Shown piece by piece: positions 1 to 12,432 of a stretch of 64,000 nt of DNA. The notes beneath the pieces are model-generated. The model was not told where the DNA came from. It worked only from the letters and a program-made list of their open reading frames with translations, and searched no databases. The stretch comes from Prorocentrum cordatum (taxonomy: Eukaryota > Sar > Dinophyceae > Prorocentrales > Prorocentraceae): contig CAUYUJ010017982.1 in assembly GCA_963575745.1 (NCBI GenBank), positions 677,913-741,912 on the forward strand. Reading direction: 5' to 3'. How positions within the stretch are numbered: position 1 is the first letter of the stretch; each line of letters starts with the position of its first letter. A program made the position numbers and the translations under genes.

Positions 1-88
1 CTAAGGATCCTAAGGGGTCCCACGGACCCTGAGGAATCCAAAGGATCCTAAGGAGTCCTAAGGAATCATAAGGAACCCTAAGGAATCG
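1..88. repeat. CTAAGGA-type minisatellite
   Basis: Short degenerate tandem repeats of about 10-14 bases built on CTAAGGAATC/CTAAGGAGTC open the window. No coding signal is seen. Confidence 0.75.
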
Positions 89-165
89 AAGTACTTCTGA
101 AGAAGAAAGAAGTACTTCTGAAGAAGAAAGAAGTACTTCTGAATAAAAAAGAAGTGCTTCTGAAG
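88..165. repeat. 21-bp tandem repeat (GAAGTACTTCTG core)
   Basis: Nearly four copies of a 21-base unit, GAAGTACTTCTGAAGAAGAA plus one base. GAAGTACTTC is a perfect 10-base palindrome. Since 21 is a multiple of three, the array stays open as a repetitive peptide, which is not evidence of a gene. Confidence 0.85.
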
Positions 166-167
166 AT

Positions 168-262
168 CCCATGGTTGTAATTGGTCCCATGTATGGTTGC
201 AATTCGCTCCGAACGGTTGGAATTGGGACCAGTTGGTTGCAATTCGTCCCATTTCGGGGGGA
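168..262. repeat. Degenerate GGTTGCAATTCGTCCC repeat
   Basis: Three to four diverged units related to GGTTGCAATTCGTCCC. The following 100 bases are G-rich filler without a gene. Confidence 0.6.
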
Positions 263-363
263 GGGGCGGGGGGAGGAGGAGGGAGGGGGGTTTTGGGAGA
301 GAGGGAATGGGGGGGAGGGGAGAGAGGCAGGCCGGAGAAACGAGAGGAACCACAACCACAGAT

Positions 364-418
364 GGCCCCTCCTCCTCCTCCTCCTCCTCCTCCTCCTCCT
401 CCTCCTCCTCCGCCTCCT
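364..418. repeat. (CTC)n microsatellite
   Basis: Almost pure CTC trinucleotide tract. Confidence 0.95.
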
Positions 419-469
419 CGCGATCCGTCTGGCCCCTATGGGCCGCCAGGCATAGCAGAAAACCGAAAC

Positions 470-1400
470 CCCGACACAAACTGAATCCATAGTTTCTCTG
501 ATGCAGTTCCAATCCGCATGCGCCGCCGCCTTCTGCGACGCAGTCAACAAAACTCCTCCAAGTGAGATGGCGAAGTGCCATGCAGGAGCGTTCATCAGTA
601 AACGCAATGTCGGCTAGGCCGCCTTTGCGTAGTGCCTCCGCCGCCGGCTTCGACAACCGCCCCAATGCGTCTTCCATCAGAGCAGACAGGAGCACAGCGA
701 ATCAGAGAGGGCTAAGAGTACATCCCTGCGAAACGCCTGACATTTTCGGCCTCTCGCCTGACTGCGAGCCAATACCGTCGATGAAGAACCGCCGATTTGA
801 CATCGCGTGCTTGGTGATCCCGACACATGTCGGTGCGACGCCGCATTGACGCAGAGCGCGCAGCAGCCACTCGACATGAACACTGTCGAAAGCTTTTCTC
901 CAGTCCAACGCCAGCAAGGATGAGGCCCCGCGCTGCTGAGCACATGCCAACTCGATGTGTCTCCACGCGATGAAGATTGCAACCTCGGTGCTCCGCTTTG
1001 GTCGAAAGCCGCGCCGCGAGTGTCGCAGCTGGTCGTCTATGCCCGCGTCCAGGAAACGTTGCTTCAGCATCGTGGCGAGGAGTGTATGCCACCGTCGTCA
1101 AACAGATTGACATGTTGTTTATCCAACACAAAGGATCAAGCCATAGGAGCTTTGGCAACGAGCCACTCGTCCGGCGATGTCTCGCTGCGCAAGCATTCGT
1201 TAATGACGGAGACCAGATCCCTCAGGCAGTCGCATCCAATGGATGCGATAACCTTGTAAACTTCGACGGGTACGTCGTTGTCTCGCGTGCTACTGCCGCT
1301 CGACGTTCGGCTGATGGCTCTCCAGCGCTCGACGAGTGCAATTCCTCGGGCCAACTTCTGTTTTGGGCCAGGGGCGGCGGGGTGCTTAAGCAGGTCTGAG
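470..1400 (-). pseudogene. Decayed LINE reverse transcriptase (element 0)
   Basis: A minus-strand non-LTR reverse transcriptase. In order it shows an N-terminal stretch DDVPVEVYK near 1290, then GFRPKRSTEVA, LLALDWRKAFDSV (first catalytic Asp), GVSQGCTLSPL, and a thumb-like GLELH near 490. One in-frame TGA at 702-704 falls where a hydrophobic residue follows SPL in this family. A frame change lies near 1140. The second catalytic motif, normally (Y/F)xDD, reads FTDE, so the protein would be inactive even without the stop. The finger domain before 1400 and an endonuclease are missing or unrecognisable. The RT family assignment is firm; this copy is dead. Confidence 0.85.
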
Positions 1401-1539
1401 TCATCAGATGAAGTTTTCTGTTCGGGCGGATTGCGGAGGTCCTCGTCGCCGCGGCCCGGCGCTGGATAAAGCAAAATGCGCGAGTTAAACAGAAGCGGCC
1501 TCGCTTCCGACGGAGGAATCGCACTGCTGCTGGAAATCG

Positions 1540-1700
1540 AAGGGGGGGTGCAGAGGCGCAGAAAATCCTGCCGCCTCCTCCCTCCCCTCCTCCTCATCTT
1601 CCTCCTCATCGTCTTCTTCCCACCCCCCCATCGCGCCTGCCCCCCCCCCACCCCCACCCGCGCCTGAGGGCGCGGGCGGGGCCGAGGGGGGCGGCCCTCT
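1540..1700. repeat. Pyrimidine-rich / poly-C tract
   Basis: CCTCCTCCT and long C runs lie between the two LINE remnants. No gene is seen. Confidence 0.7.
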
Positions 1701-2962
1701 CCCCGGCGGCTGGCGGGGCCGCGCAGCGGGCCCTCTCGGGCTGGCTTGCAGCTGCATTGGACGACCATCTTGCGCTTGGCCGCCCGCGGCGGTCATTCCC
1801 GACGCTCTCGGCCTCGAGATGCAGATGTTAGGCGAGGACGAGGCGCTGGATTGTCATGGACAGCAAGCGCCCCCTCCCCGAGATAGCTCGCGCCCGAGCA
1901 CAGGCGCTCGACGACCTCCGCCTGGGCAACCGTGCACGGCAGACAGACGAAGTGGTTCATGCGGCTGTACTGCAGAATGAGAAATGGAGTCGGGCTCGCC
2001 GTGGCAGCCAAACTTGCAGCGGTCGACCTCTGGCGCGACAAGCATCCTCGAACTCTCGCGCCGACCTCCCGCCAGCGCGCGCGGCATTACCTGGCGCCGC
2101 GACGGCGCCACCTTCTGCAGAGCGGCCCAGCGGGCGCAAATATCAGGCGGCGCGCTGCCCGGACCAGACCACGCCGCGCAGCGCATCTGTATGGCAGCCT
2201 CGAAGTCGCCCTTTATCACATGCGAGGTCAATGCGCAGAGGAAGGCGCGCTGCGGATCCGGCCTGCCCCAGTTCTTGACGGCGTCGCGGACAGCGCGCCT
2301 GGCAATGTGAGCTGCCCGCTCGAGGCCGCGAAAGTGTCTCCGCGGATTCTGCTTCGAGCGACCGCTCGCGATCTCCCCGCAACGCTGGGCGATGGATTTG
2401 GGGGCTTTCCAGGAGGGCGGGGGCCGCTTATAGGCCAGGTCGTCGAGCCCGCAAACAGTGCCAGCGAGGTCGCAGAGATGCTCGTGCAGGTCGCTCCACT
2501 GCGTCGCGTCGCAGGAGGCGGCGCGCCACATTGTCCCGGCGAGTAGACGAGCGTCGACCGAGGGGGCGCGCCAGGCACCCAGTTGCTCGGCGCGTGGACG
2601 TCCCTGAGACGGGACGTGCTCGGTGGCGCGCGTAGGACCTCGTGGACAGCGCGGAAATCCCCCTGGCGCAGCTGGCTGGGACATCGAAGAGGTGCGCGAA
2701 GTGGCCGGGGGCCGTGGTCGCAGAGGTCTGGTAGAGACGAGCGCCGGCGTCGATCGGGGCCGCCGCGCCCCGGACTGCAACCGCGCGCTGCCGCCCGCCA
2801 TTTCGAGCCTGCGGTCGCCCGCCGCATCGGGCCGCCGGCGCCGGGGCCGACGCGCGCGCCAAGGTGGGCGCCTTCATTGGAGATCCTGAAATGGCTCTAG
2901 TCGGGGGGGAAGTCGTCGAGGTAGGCGGGGGCCCGGCGACGGATCTCTTCCGCGAGCTCCGC

Positions 2963-3800
2963 CTAGAGAGGAAGGAGGGCGCATTCCATCGCGTTGAAAG
3001 CGAGGTTGTCGAGCTGCTCGGCGTCGCGGACAAGGGGCGCGAGCTTCTGAGGGTGCGCGCCCAGGTCGTCGGCGCGCGCGCTTGCAGCCCCTCCCTTCGA
3101 GGTGGGCAGCGCAGCGTGGATGGCGCGAGCGACGACGTCCATCGCGACGGCCCAGATCGCGCCTGAGAGCGGGCAGCCCTGGGCCGCCCCCGAGTCGAGA
3201 CCGCCCGCGAAGAGCACTTGCCGCGCAGAATGGCAGAACCGACGGACTGGTCGCAAAGCGCCGCAACGGCGATGACGAAACCGATCTCGCAGCGGAGCTG
3301 TGTGAACACGGCGCAGAGCCACTGCCTCCCCAGAAGGGAAGGCGGCAGCTATGTCGAAGAGCGCGAGCGAGGGCCGGTCCTGCTCAACGCCAGGGCGCCA
3401 GCAAGCCACGCGACTCAGCGCGTGCACTAAGTTGTCGCAGATGCCGCGGCCTCGAACGAAGCCCCCCTGGATCGCCCGCGCGCTGCTTGAGCTGCTGATT
3501 CAGCTGCTGGTTGACAGCGGCGGCGAAGAGGTTCGAGTCGGAGCTCCCGCTCGAAATCGGGCGCAAATTGGCAGCCTTGCGCGCGCAACAATAGAGGTCG
3601 GCGCCCCCGGTGCCCGCTAGGGCGAAGGAAAAGATCGGGTCGTTGAAGGTTGATGGTGAGACTCCCGAATCGAAGAAGCTCCAGGCGAGGTCCTCCAGCG
3701 CCTCCAGCGCACTTTGCGTCTCTGCCCAAGCGCGATGCGGCAACCTGTCTGGGCCAGGCGCTGAAGCCCGCGCCGCGAGCGCAACGCGCGCCATGGCCTT
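2963..3800 (-). pseudogene. LINE reverse transcriptase domain (element 1)
   Basis: Two overlapping minus-strand frames together give an RT. The first (3794-3384) has ASAPGPDRLPHRAW and LRPISSGS, the conserved motifs before the palm. The second (3427-2963) has LALFDIAAAF (catalytic Asp near 3355), AAQGCPLSG near 3180 and ARADDLGA (catalytic DD near 3070). A single frameshift near 3440 separates them. The catalytic residues survive even though the frame does not, so this copy decayed less than element 0. Confidence 0.8.
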
Positions 3801-5640
3801 TGCCGATGGAACGGTCGACCGCGGGGACTCGACGTCCGGCGGCGCAAACTGAGCGACGCAACTCTCGAAGGCGTTCGCGTCGACAGCCTTGTGCGCGAAC
3901 GTGGCCGCCCAGTGGCGATGGAGTGCTCCCCCCTAGTGCTGGCGGTCGGCGACGTTGGTCTTACCTTCGGAAACGCTCATGCCGACGAGCGTGAGCACGC
4001 GTGCACGCGGTGTCCAAGCTCAACTGCGTATTTGTAAGATCCGATTGCCTTTGCTGGTTTCCGACCTCAAGTGCGCGTCCCTGCTGCTGTGTGCGTTGAG
4101 CAGCTGCAGCGGCGCGTGGCTGGCGATGACGGTAGTGCCGGCGATGTGCGCGTCGTGAAGTCCTCTGCGAACTTGGACTCGCGCACGAGCGTGGCGCGGT
4201 TCCACTTGACGCGCAGAGCTTCCTTGCCAATGTCCGCGGGGCTCTGCAGGGCGCGCGCCATCGCGATGCCCTGGCGCAATATCGCGCGCGAGACGGACCT
4301 GTAGGTGAAGAGCTTCGCCTCGGTAGTACTCTGAAATCGCGCGCCCCCAAAAAGCTATGCGAGCTGGTCGCGAGCGAGACGCGCTGCTTCGGTCATGATC
4401 TGCGCGAATCCGAGCCGGCGTCTCTCTGCCGTGGTGCACGGCGACATGGAGTTCTGGACGAGCAGGTCCATGTTTTCGCGGTAGCGATGGGTATCATCGG
4501 CTTTGGGCACTGCGAGCGCGATGGCCAGGTCCAGCATTGCGCGGTCTGCGGCGACGATAGCCGAGGATTTCAGGATCGGTCTTCACGGCGAGAGCTGAGA
4601 TGCGATCAATTCTGGCCCCTACAGCGCGCGCGTCGAAGCGAATTGGCTCGCCGCTGCTGATCTCGGTCGCGGTGGCGAAAGGGCCCCGCCAGAACGACTG
4701 GCGGCGCTGGTCCGTCCCGATGCTGGAGAGGGCGAGAGGCCGCGGCCGCGCGGAGGACGCCGCGGCCGCATCGCGGATGTTGCAGTCGCCGACCGAAGGC
4801 CAGGAAGGCCCGATCGAGCGGGGCCGTTTTCGCCCAGAGCTGGAATTTCACCCAGGTGTCGCGACTGACCAGTCTCTGCGGCCAGCCCAGCTCAGGGTTC
4901 GTGGATATCGAGGAAGTTGGCGACGCAGGAACCACAACGTAGTATTCGACGGACGGTGAATGAGAGTTGATGCGCTTGCGGACGCAGAGGAATGGCCGCG
5001 GGCCGACGGCAACCATGCGTCGTCTTCTCGCGGCAAGTTAACGCGTGGGATCCTGGCCCTCTCGCCATGCTTAGCCTCCGCCCCGCGCAGCGCTGCGCCC
5101 GCCCCTTCGCCGGGGGCCCGGGGCGCGGGGGCCGAAGGGCCAGGGGCGCGACGCGGTGCGGCACGTTCTTGTAGGAGCACAGGTTCGTCTTCGGGAACGG
5201 GCGGGAATTGCGGGGGCGGCGGGGGCCGAGGCAGGCGCCGCCCGCGCAGCCGCATGCACGGGGGGCGGCGGTGCCCCAGTTCAGCAGCTCGCGCTTGGTC
5301 AGAGAGCATGCCAGGTTGAAGAGTCGCGGCGGTGGCGGCGCGCGTCAACGCATAGCGCGACCACGAGGCGCGGCATATGTCCTTGCCGCGCAACTGGCGC
5401 AGCGCCCCGCGCGCGCCCTTGCCCGCGCATTCGAGCGGTCGGTCGGGGTCGCGCGAGTTGAGCTGCAAGAGCGCGAAGGAAATGCTCCGCCCAAGCCACT
5501 GGTTGAAGTCGTCGAGCTCCGGGCTCTCGCAGATGGCGCTGGGGGGGGGGGCTGCGGGGCGCGATGCCGGCGAAGATGTCGGCGAACTCATCGACGGGGT
5601 CACGCTCTGATGTCGTCGATGGCAACTGCCGCGGCTGCAG

Positions 5641-6130
5641 CTAGGGCGGGGTGTCATCCGCGCCGTCGACGGCGGCGCCAGCCGATATGGCCTCGCCCAG
5701 CTCCTCGGGCCAGGCGGGGCAGGATGAAGACGAAGAGCTTGTCGAAGACGAGCTCGCCGACGGCGAACGCGTTCGACTGGCCGTTGCATTAGAAGAGCAC
5801 CCTGACAGAGCACGCGACATCGGCGGTGCCCCAGGGGCCACCGCGTCTGCGTCGGCGCGGTCGAAGACGTCGATCGAGACGTGCTTCGGCAGGAGGGCGG
5901 CGACTCCCCCGGGTCTTGGGCTGCCACTGCCATGATGGGGGATGGCGCGCCGGCGCTGCGCGCTGTCGATGAGGGGGCGGAGGCGGGGCGCAGAGCCATG
6001 GACCTCCTGCGCCGCCACGATGCATCCCCGACGCAGGTGCGGCGGCAGCTGCAGGAGCTTGAATGGGCGCCGCCGGCGATCCAATGCGAGTAGACCGTGG
6101 GCATTCCATGACAAGAGCATGAACCCGAGA
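5641..6130 (-). pseudogene. LINE apurinic-type endonuclease domain (element 1)
   Basis: The domain begins with LLSWNAHG near 6108, matching the N-terminal WN strand of the endonuclease/exonuclease/phosphatase fold. AAQEVHG follows near 6005, carrying the metal-binding Glu, then GGVAALLP near 5900. The frame is lost after about 5800, and the GDxN and SDH motifs were not found. In LINEs this domain nicks the target DNA for reverse transcription. This copy is non-functional. Confidence 0.7.
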
Positions 6131-6585
6131 AGGGGAAGAGCCCGCTCGCTGGGCGCCAACCCCGCGATGTGCTTCGATCCTGCGCTAAGAAGTCGTGGAA
6201 GCGCCCGTCGTCCGTTTCGCAGTCGGTGCCCTTCGACGCAGCGAGAGAGCGATTCCAGTCGACCTTGGTCTGCGCGGCTGCAGCGGCGCCGATCTCGAGC
6301 TCCATGATGGGGGCGCCTCCGAGAGTGATTCCGCCCTTCTGTTTGCAACGACGAAACGAGCGGTCTGGGCATTCGGCTTCCTCTGCGCACCTGGCGAGCG
6401 CTGCGACCAGTGCTGACGCAGAGGTGGGCTGGCTGGCCACTCACTGACTGCGCCGTTGGAGAAGGCCCGCCGTGCGCCGCCAGGAAACCCGAGCCTCCGA
6501 GCAAGGGCGGCGGCGCGAGGTAGAACGCCAAGCCCATCATCCATCAGACGGACAGAGAAACGCTTCGACGGGACACCCAAGGCAT

Positions 6586-6905
6586 GAACGATTCTTGCCC
6601 CGGTGCCGGTGCCGGTGCCGGTGCCGGTGCCGGTGCCGGTGCCGGTGCCGGCGCCGGTGCCGGTGCCGGTGCCGGTGCCGGTGCTGGTGCCGGTGCCGGT
6701 GCCGGTGCCGGTGCCGGTGCCGGTGCCGGTGCCGGTGCCGGTGCCGGTGCCGGTGCCGGTGCCGGTGCTGGTGCGCAGGTGCCGGTGCCGGTGCCGGTGC
6801 CGGTGCCGGTGCTGGTGGCCGGTGCCGGTGGCCGGTGCCGGTGCTTGTGCCAGTGCCGGGGCCGGTGCCGGTGCCGGTGCTGGTGCTGGTGGCCGGTGCT
6901 GGTGC
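6586..6905. repeat. (GGTGCC)n hexanucleotide satellite, left copy
   Basis: Nearly pure GGTGCC repeats from 6598, entered from the left through GAACGATTCTTGCCC at 6586-6600. That 15-mer recurs inverted at 43060-43073, at the far edge of the third hexamer run. Open frames across it ((GA)n, (VP)n, (CR)n) are artefacts of the period. Confidence 0.95.
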
Positions 6906-6964
6906 GGGTTCTTGTTTTCCCAGAACATCCTCGCCTTCTCCCTCCCGCCTCCCGCCTCCCAGCA

Positions 6965-7870
6965 GTGCCCCTCCCGCCCCTCCAGGGAGGCCTCGCCTGA
7001 GCGAGGAGGGTAACGGAAACCCATGCTATTTACATGGTTTCGTGTCCTTCCCACCTCTCCAGGGAGGCCCCGCCTGAGCGAGGAGGGTATCCCACCCCTC
7101 CAGCTGGGAGGCCCCGCCTGACTGAGCGAGGAGGGTATCGGAAACCCATACTATTTACATGGTTTCGTGCCACTCCCACCCCTCCAGGGAGGCCCCGTCT
7201 GAGCGAGGAGGGTATCGGAAACCCATACTATTTACATGGTTTCGTGCCCCTCCCTCCCCTCCAGGGAGGCCCCGCCTGAGCGAGGAGGGAATCGGGAACC
7301 CGTACTATTTACAAAGCTTCGTGCCCTTCCCACCTCTCCATGGAGGCCCTGCCTGAGCGAGGAGGGAATCGGAAATTAATAAAGATTACATGGTTTCGTG
7401 CTCCTCCCACCCCTCCAGGCAGGCCCCGCCTGAGCGAGGAGGGTATCGGAAACCCATACTATTTACATGGTTTCGTGCCCTTTCCATCCGCCTGAGCGAG
7501 GAGGGTATCGGAAACCCATACTATTTACATGGTTACGTGCCCTTCCCACCTCTCCAAGGAGGCCCCGCCTGAGCGAGGAGGGTATCGGGAACCCATGTTA
7601 TTTACATGGTTTCGTGCCCCTCCCACCCCTCCAGGGAGGCCCCGCATGAGCGAGGAGGGTATCGGAACTCATGCTATGTACATGGTTTCGTGCCCCTACC
7701 ACCTCTCCAGGGAGGCCCCGTCTGAGCGAGGAGGGTATCGGAAACCCATACTATTTGAATGGTTTCGTGCCCCTCCCACTGACATGGGTGAGGAGGAGGG
7801 AGAACATTACCTATCCATCTCACGTCCTACTCCTCCCACTGAGGAGGGTGAGGAGGAGGGGTAGTTTTGC
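6965..7870. repeat. ~77-bp tandem repeat array, copy 1
   Basis: About eleven units of roughly 77 bases. Each contains CCTGAGCGAGGAGGGTATCG, CCCATACTATTTACATGG and TTTCGTGCCC, with a partly palindromic CTCCAGGGAGGCC boundary. Some units are shortened. The array recurs at 26045-26950. Confidence 0.9.
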
Positions 7871-7884
7871 GATGAGGAAGGCTT

Positions 7885-8560
7885 CATCATGATGATGGTG
7901 ATGACGATGGTTATACTGCTGTTCACGATGACGGCGATAATGGTGATGGACGATGACGATGGCGATAACGGTGATTATGATTATGATGCTGATGATGATG
8001 ACGATGATGATGATGACGATGACGATGACGATGATGACAACGATGGCGACGACGACGAGGATGATGATGCAGATGCTGGTGATGATGATGATGATGCGGC
8101 TGCTGATGCTGACGTTGCAAGTGCTGTTGATGATGATGACGACGACGATGCTGATGATCATGACGTCCACGATGATGCGGACGATGATGATGCCAAGGAC
8201 GGTGATGGTGATGATGATGACGATGCTGATGATGATGATGACGATGGTGGCGACGACGATGATGATGATGACGATGACGCTGGCGATGATGATGATGCTG
8301 ATGATGAGGATGATGATTATGGTTATGATGATGCCGATGATGCTGACGATGATGATGATGTTGATGATGTTGATACTGATGATGATGACGATGATGCTGA
8401 TGATGACGACGACGGGGTGACGACGATGCTGCTGATGATGCTGATGATGACGACGATGATGCTGGTGATGATGATGATGATGATGATGATGATCATGATG
8501 ATGCCGAGGATGAGGAGGACGAGCAGGAGCAGGACGAGGAGGAGGAGGAGGAGGAGGACT
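7885..8560. repeat. GAT/GAC trinucleotide tract, copy 1
   Basis: About 670 bases of impure (GAT)n/(GAC)n. The plus-strand poly-Asp and minus-strand poly-Ile/His frames are open only because the repeat has no stop codons. Diverged units of the 77-bp repeat follow at 8565-8690. Confidence 0.93.
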
Positions 8561-8689
8561 CGCTTGAACGAGGAGGGTCGCGGACAGCATTACTCTTTAC
8601 CAGGTTTCGTAGGCCTCCCCCCTTCCAGCGGGGCCCCGCCAGAGCGAAGAGGGTATCAACAACCCGTACTATTTACACGGCTTCGTTTC

Positions 8690-9800
<1,111 letters not shown>

Positions 9801-9906
9801 AAATTGGGGCATCATGATTGGGCGCTTCGTCGATTTGGATCTGCTCAGGGGCCTTCAGATGTTTTTATCGTCCTGGGGCAAACGCGACGGTCCGCAGCGC
9901 ATCATG

Positions 9907-11991
9907 TTAGCAACATCGCGATTTGTATTCTACTGGCCAAATGCACGTGATGTCGTTCTCTATTTTCCTGTAAATCACAGGAGCTTTCAGCGAGGTCAGA
10001 GGCATCAGAACAGGGTCTGTATCATCTAAAAAGATGTGTCTGGAAAAACCTTCAGCGGCGTTCACATGCTTAGTTGCAAGCTGCTGGACAAGCACCTGCG
10101 ACTCGCCATCGTCGCATTTCACGTGAAACCACACTTGCATTGCTGCATGCATCCCGCCCGACCCCAGAAGTACGATATCACCGCGCTTGATGCGGCCGAA
10201 ATCTGTCATGGCTTCGATGCTGGAGACGGCTGTCTGCGTCCCAGGGCACATGCGTTTCAACGCATTCAGCAGCTTCTGTGTTGCTTTCGTTGGGTCGACT
10301 AAGCCAGGTGAAACACGCATGGTCTTTAAATCGTGCGCGTGCTGCGCAGTGAGTTGGACCATGAGAGCCTTCTCTGGCCCCTTCTTGCACATGTGGTCTT
10401 TGGCGAAACGTTTTACGTTTTTTGTGCTTGCGTTCCTGGACAAAGCAACTGAGCGACCCATGTTTTTTCAAACATTTCTGGCAAATGTGTTGCCATATGG
10501 TGCTTATACACCCAATAGCTTTCACCATATGCGTCCTGATGGCACCGAAGATGTTTCACTATCGCTGACTCTATCTGCGCGGTCGTGACTGGAAGCCGCC
10601 GCGCCGCCGTGATGATTATGTCAACGGCATCTTGCAATGCCAGCATACTTGCGATCTGGGGGGCCACTTGATCCGATGAAGGATGCATGGCAATTACTTG
10701 CCGAATATACCTGCACAAAACAGGCAACGCAGAGATCTCTTCTGAGGCACTTGCTTGGAGCTCACCAGTCTCCCATACAGTTGCGGCTGAGTGGTGTTTA
10801 CTCGGCCACGTCCACTTCATGAAATACTCATGCAACTCCATTGCATCACACAAACACTTGAACTGCGCATGCCCTAAAAGTGCTTTTACTTCTCTGTCGA
10901 ATATACCAGACACAAAATAAATATGCATCCAGTCAAAGCAAATGAATGACGCAGGGAGATATCGCAAACCTGGGTCCAGCGCTATGTGTTCGGGGTGGAA
11001 GTTCCATCCTTTGTGCTGTGTGATGGTCGTGTACTGCCCCTCTGAAAACTCCCCCCGCTGATATTTATCCCAATCGGGCCGAAGTCGTTCCAGGATCGCG
11101 ATGATTGTCGCGTCATCGTTTCTGCGTATCTTTGACGCATCCAAGCACGCGTCTGTCACAAAGAAACCAGATACATCATATGTCAAATAATCAAACTTTC
11201 TATTCAAGACGTTGCGACATAACGCACAGGGTTTGGAACCAGCGTGCCCTTTGTTCATGTGTAGTTCCCGCAATGCCTCTTCGTCCCCTATGACGCACGA
11301 CAGCTTCGCGACGATCGTCGCGTGCGACGTTGCGTCGCCGTTCTCTGACACGTCTAATGTAACACCGCTCGTCTCAAAATTGAAACCACCAGCAGAATTT
11401 AAAAAAAACTTCTTTGAGGGTCATCTTGATGCACTGCCCGATGCCACCTGGGATGCTTTTTATTTTTGCGCACCGCGCAGTGCTAAGCGTGAACCACGCA
11501 TCTTCGTTACCCAAGGACTCGTCGAACTCAGCGAACGACCAGTAAACAGCATCAACCCCCCGATAATCTTTCCCCTTCGCCAGGGGGTCTCGCGGTGAAA
11601 TACCATCGAAATATAAAATGATGTGCCGCGGCGACGCCAAGCTGCATGGGTGCTCCTGAAGTGAGCGGCGAAACATCTCCCTGACTGGAGCGCTAGCCTT
11701 GCAGCAGGAATACAAAAATGGCCCAGGACAGCACACCCAGTTCTCGAAAGTTCTACCACTGACTAAAGGCGTGTCTATGCAACGCAAGACGTTCCCATAT
11801 GCGTTCGACTCTTTGGCAATGATGTTTTCGTTTGCCCTGTATTGTGAGCTCCGTGAAATATTGTCGGGCAACCCATGGTCTCGCACATATTTTAGGACAC
11901 CCGACAGAGCACGCTGTGACAGGTATGAGCCCCTGTGGAGCTCCACCAGCGCCTCATCCGCCTTGCGTTTCCTGGCGGCGGACGCGGCCAT
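9907..11991 (-). CDS. DDE transposase-like protein, ~693 aa, with three single-base frameshifts
   Basis: Starts at ATG 11991, directly after a spliced-leader relic, and stops at 9907. Three breaks interrupt the frame: an A8 run (11401-11408), T6 (10463-10468) and T6 (10418-10423). Removing one base in each restores a single frame of about 693 residues. Key motifs are ILYFDGISPRD (D129), CALC (C256/C259), CFDWMHIYF (D354), YKHHMATHLP (K497-H499) and CFVQERKHK (E520). The gene at 31885-29479 has the same motifs at matching spacing, so D129/D354/E520 are candidate catalytic residues of an RNase H-fold (CACTA- or KDZ-like) transposase with a zinc-binding insertion. The fold and function are inferred. 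It lies next to the left terminus of block 1 and points at it. Confidence 0.72.
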
Positions 11992-11993
11992 GG

Positions 11994-12014
11994 TTTCAGC
12001 CCAAATGGCTACAG
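11994..12014 (-). other. Relic dinoflagellate spliced leader
   Basis: On the minus strand, CTGTAGCCATTTGGGCTGAA plus A matches the leader at 17 of 21 positions. It ends two bases before the ATG at 11991. Such relics arise when a trans-spliced mRNA is copied back into the genome. Confidence 0.75.
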
Positions 12015-12300
12015 ACTCGATAACGATGCCAATGCGCATCATAGGATGCATGCGTCGCGTTATGGTAGGGGCACGCTGCATGATGCATCTGAATGCAGCG
12101 AGGCGATAGATCACAACAGAAGTGCACGTTGCATAACGATGCATATGGCATGATACGACGTCGCATCAGAAGGACATGTAGGTGCATAGTGATGCATACG
12201 AAGTGCGACGGTAGCTCGCGAGAGAAAGGGGTGTTGCATATTGATGCATGCGACTTGCGATGAAAAGATCGCAACAGACTTGTGTTTTAGACATCATGGT
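12015..12300. other. Intergenic, ATGCAT-rich
   Basis: Many TGATGCATGCG/GATGCAT palindromic octamers, similar to those at 15.6-16.2 kb. No gene is seen. Confidence 0.5.
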
Positions 12301-12432
12301 GCAACGTCATACAAGCACGAGGGAGTTCGTCGATGTGGCGCCGCCCACCGCCGCGCTGCAGCTGCGATGCGAGCTCCCAGCCCTGCTGGTCCTCAACAAC
12401 CCCCTGGTCCTCCCCCTCCCCGCGTCGAGCAC

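Larger units (their letters stand above)
1854..6540 (-). mobile_element. Decayed LINE retrotransposon (element 1), endonuclease plus RT
   Basis: A minus-strand LINE whose parts keep their normal order: endonuclease at 6130-5640, linker, reverse transcriptase at 3800-2870, and a C-terminal region ending near 1854. The frame changes repeatedly, so no single frame covers the element. Near 1990 the C-terminal frame reads CKFGCHGEPDSISH and the neighbouring frame continues with YSRMNHF. That fits a Cys/His knuckle at the end of a LINE polyprotein split by a frameshift. Its 5' end abuts the (GGTGCC)n tract at 6.6 kb. Confidence 0.75.

Noticed and set aside
4848-6440. A 530-residue minus-strand protein
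   Set aside because: Long only because of high GC; the LINE endonuclease motifs lie in a different frame for most of this stretch.
6584-7000. Gly-Ala, Val-Pro and Cys-Arg repeat frames over the GGTGCC run
   Set aside because: All frames of a hexamer without stops are open; no unique sequence supports translation.
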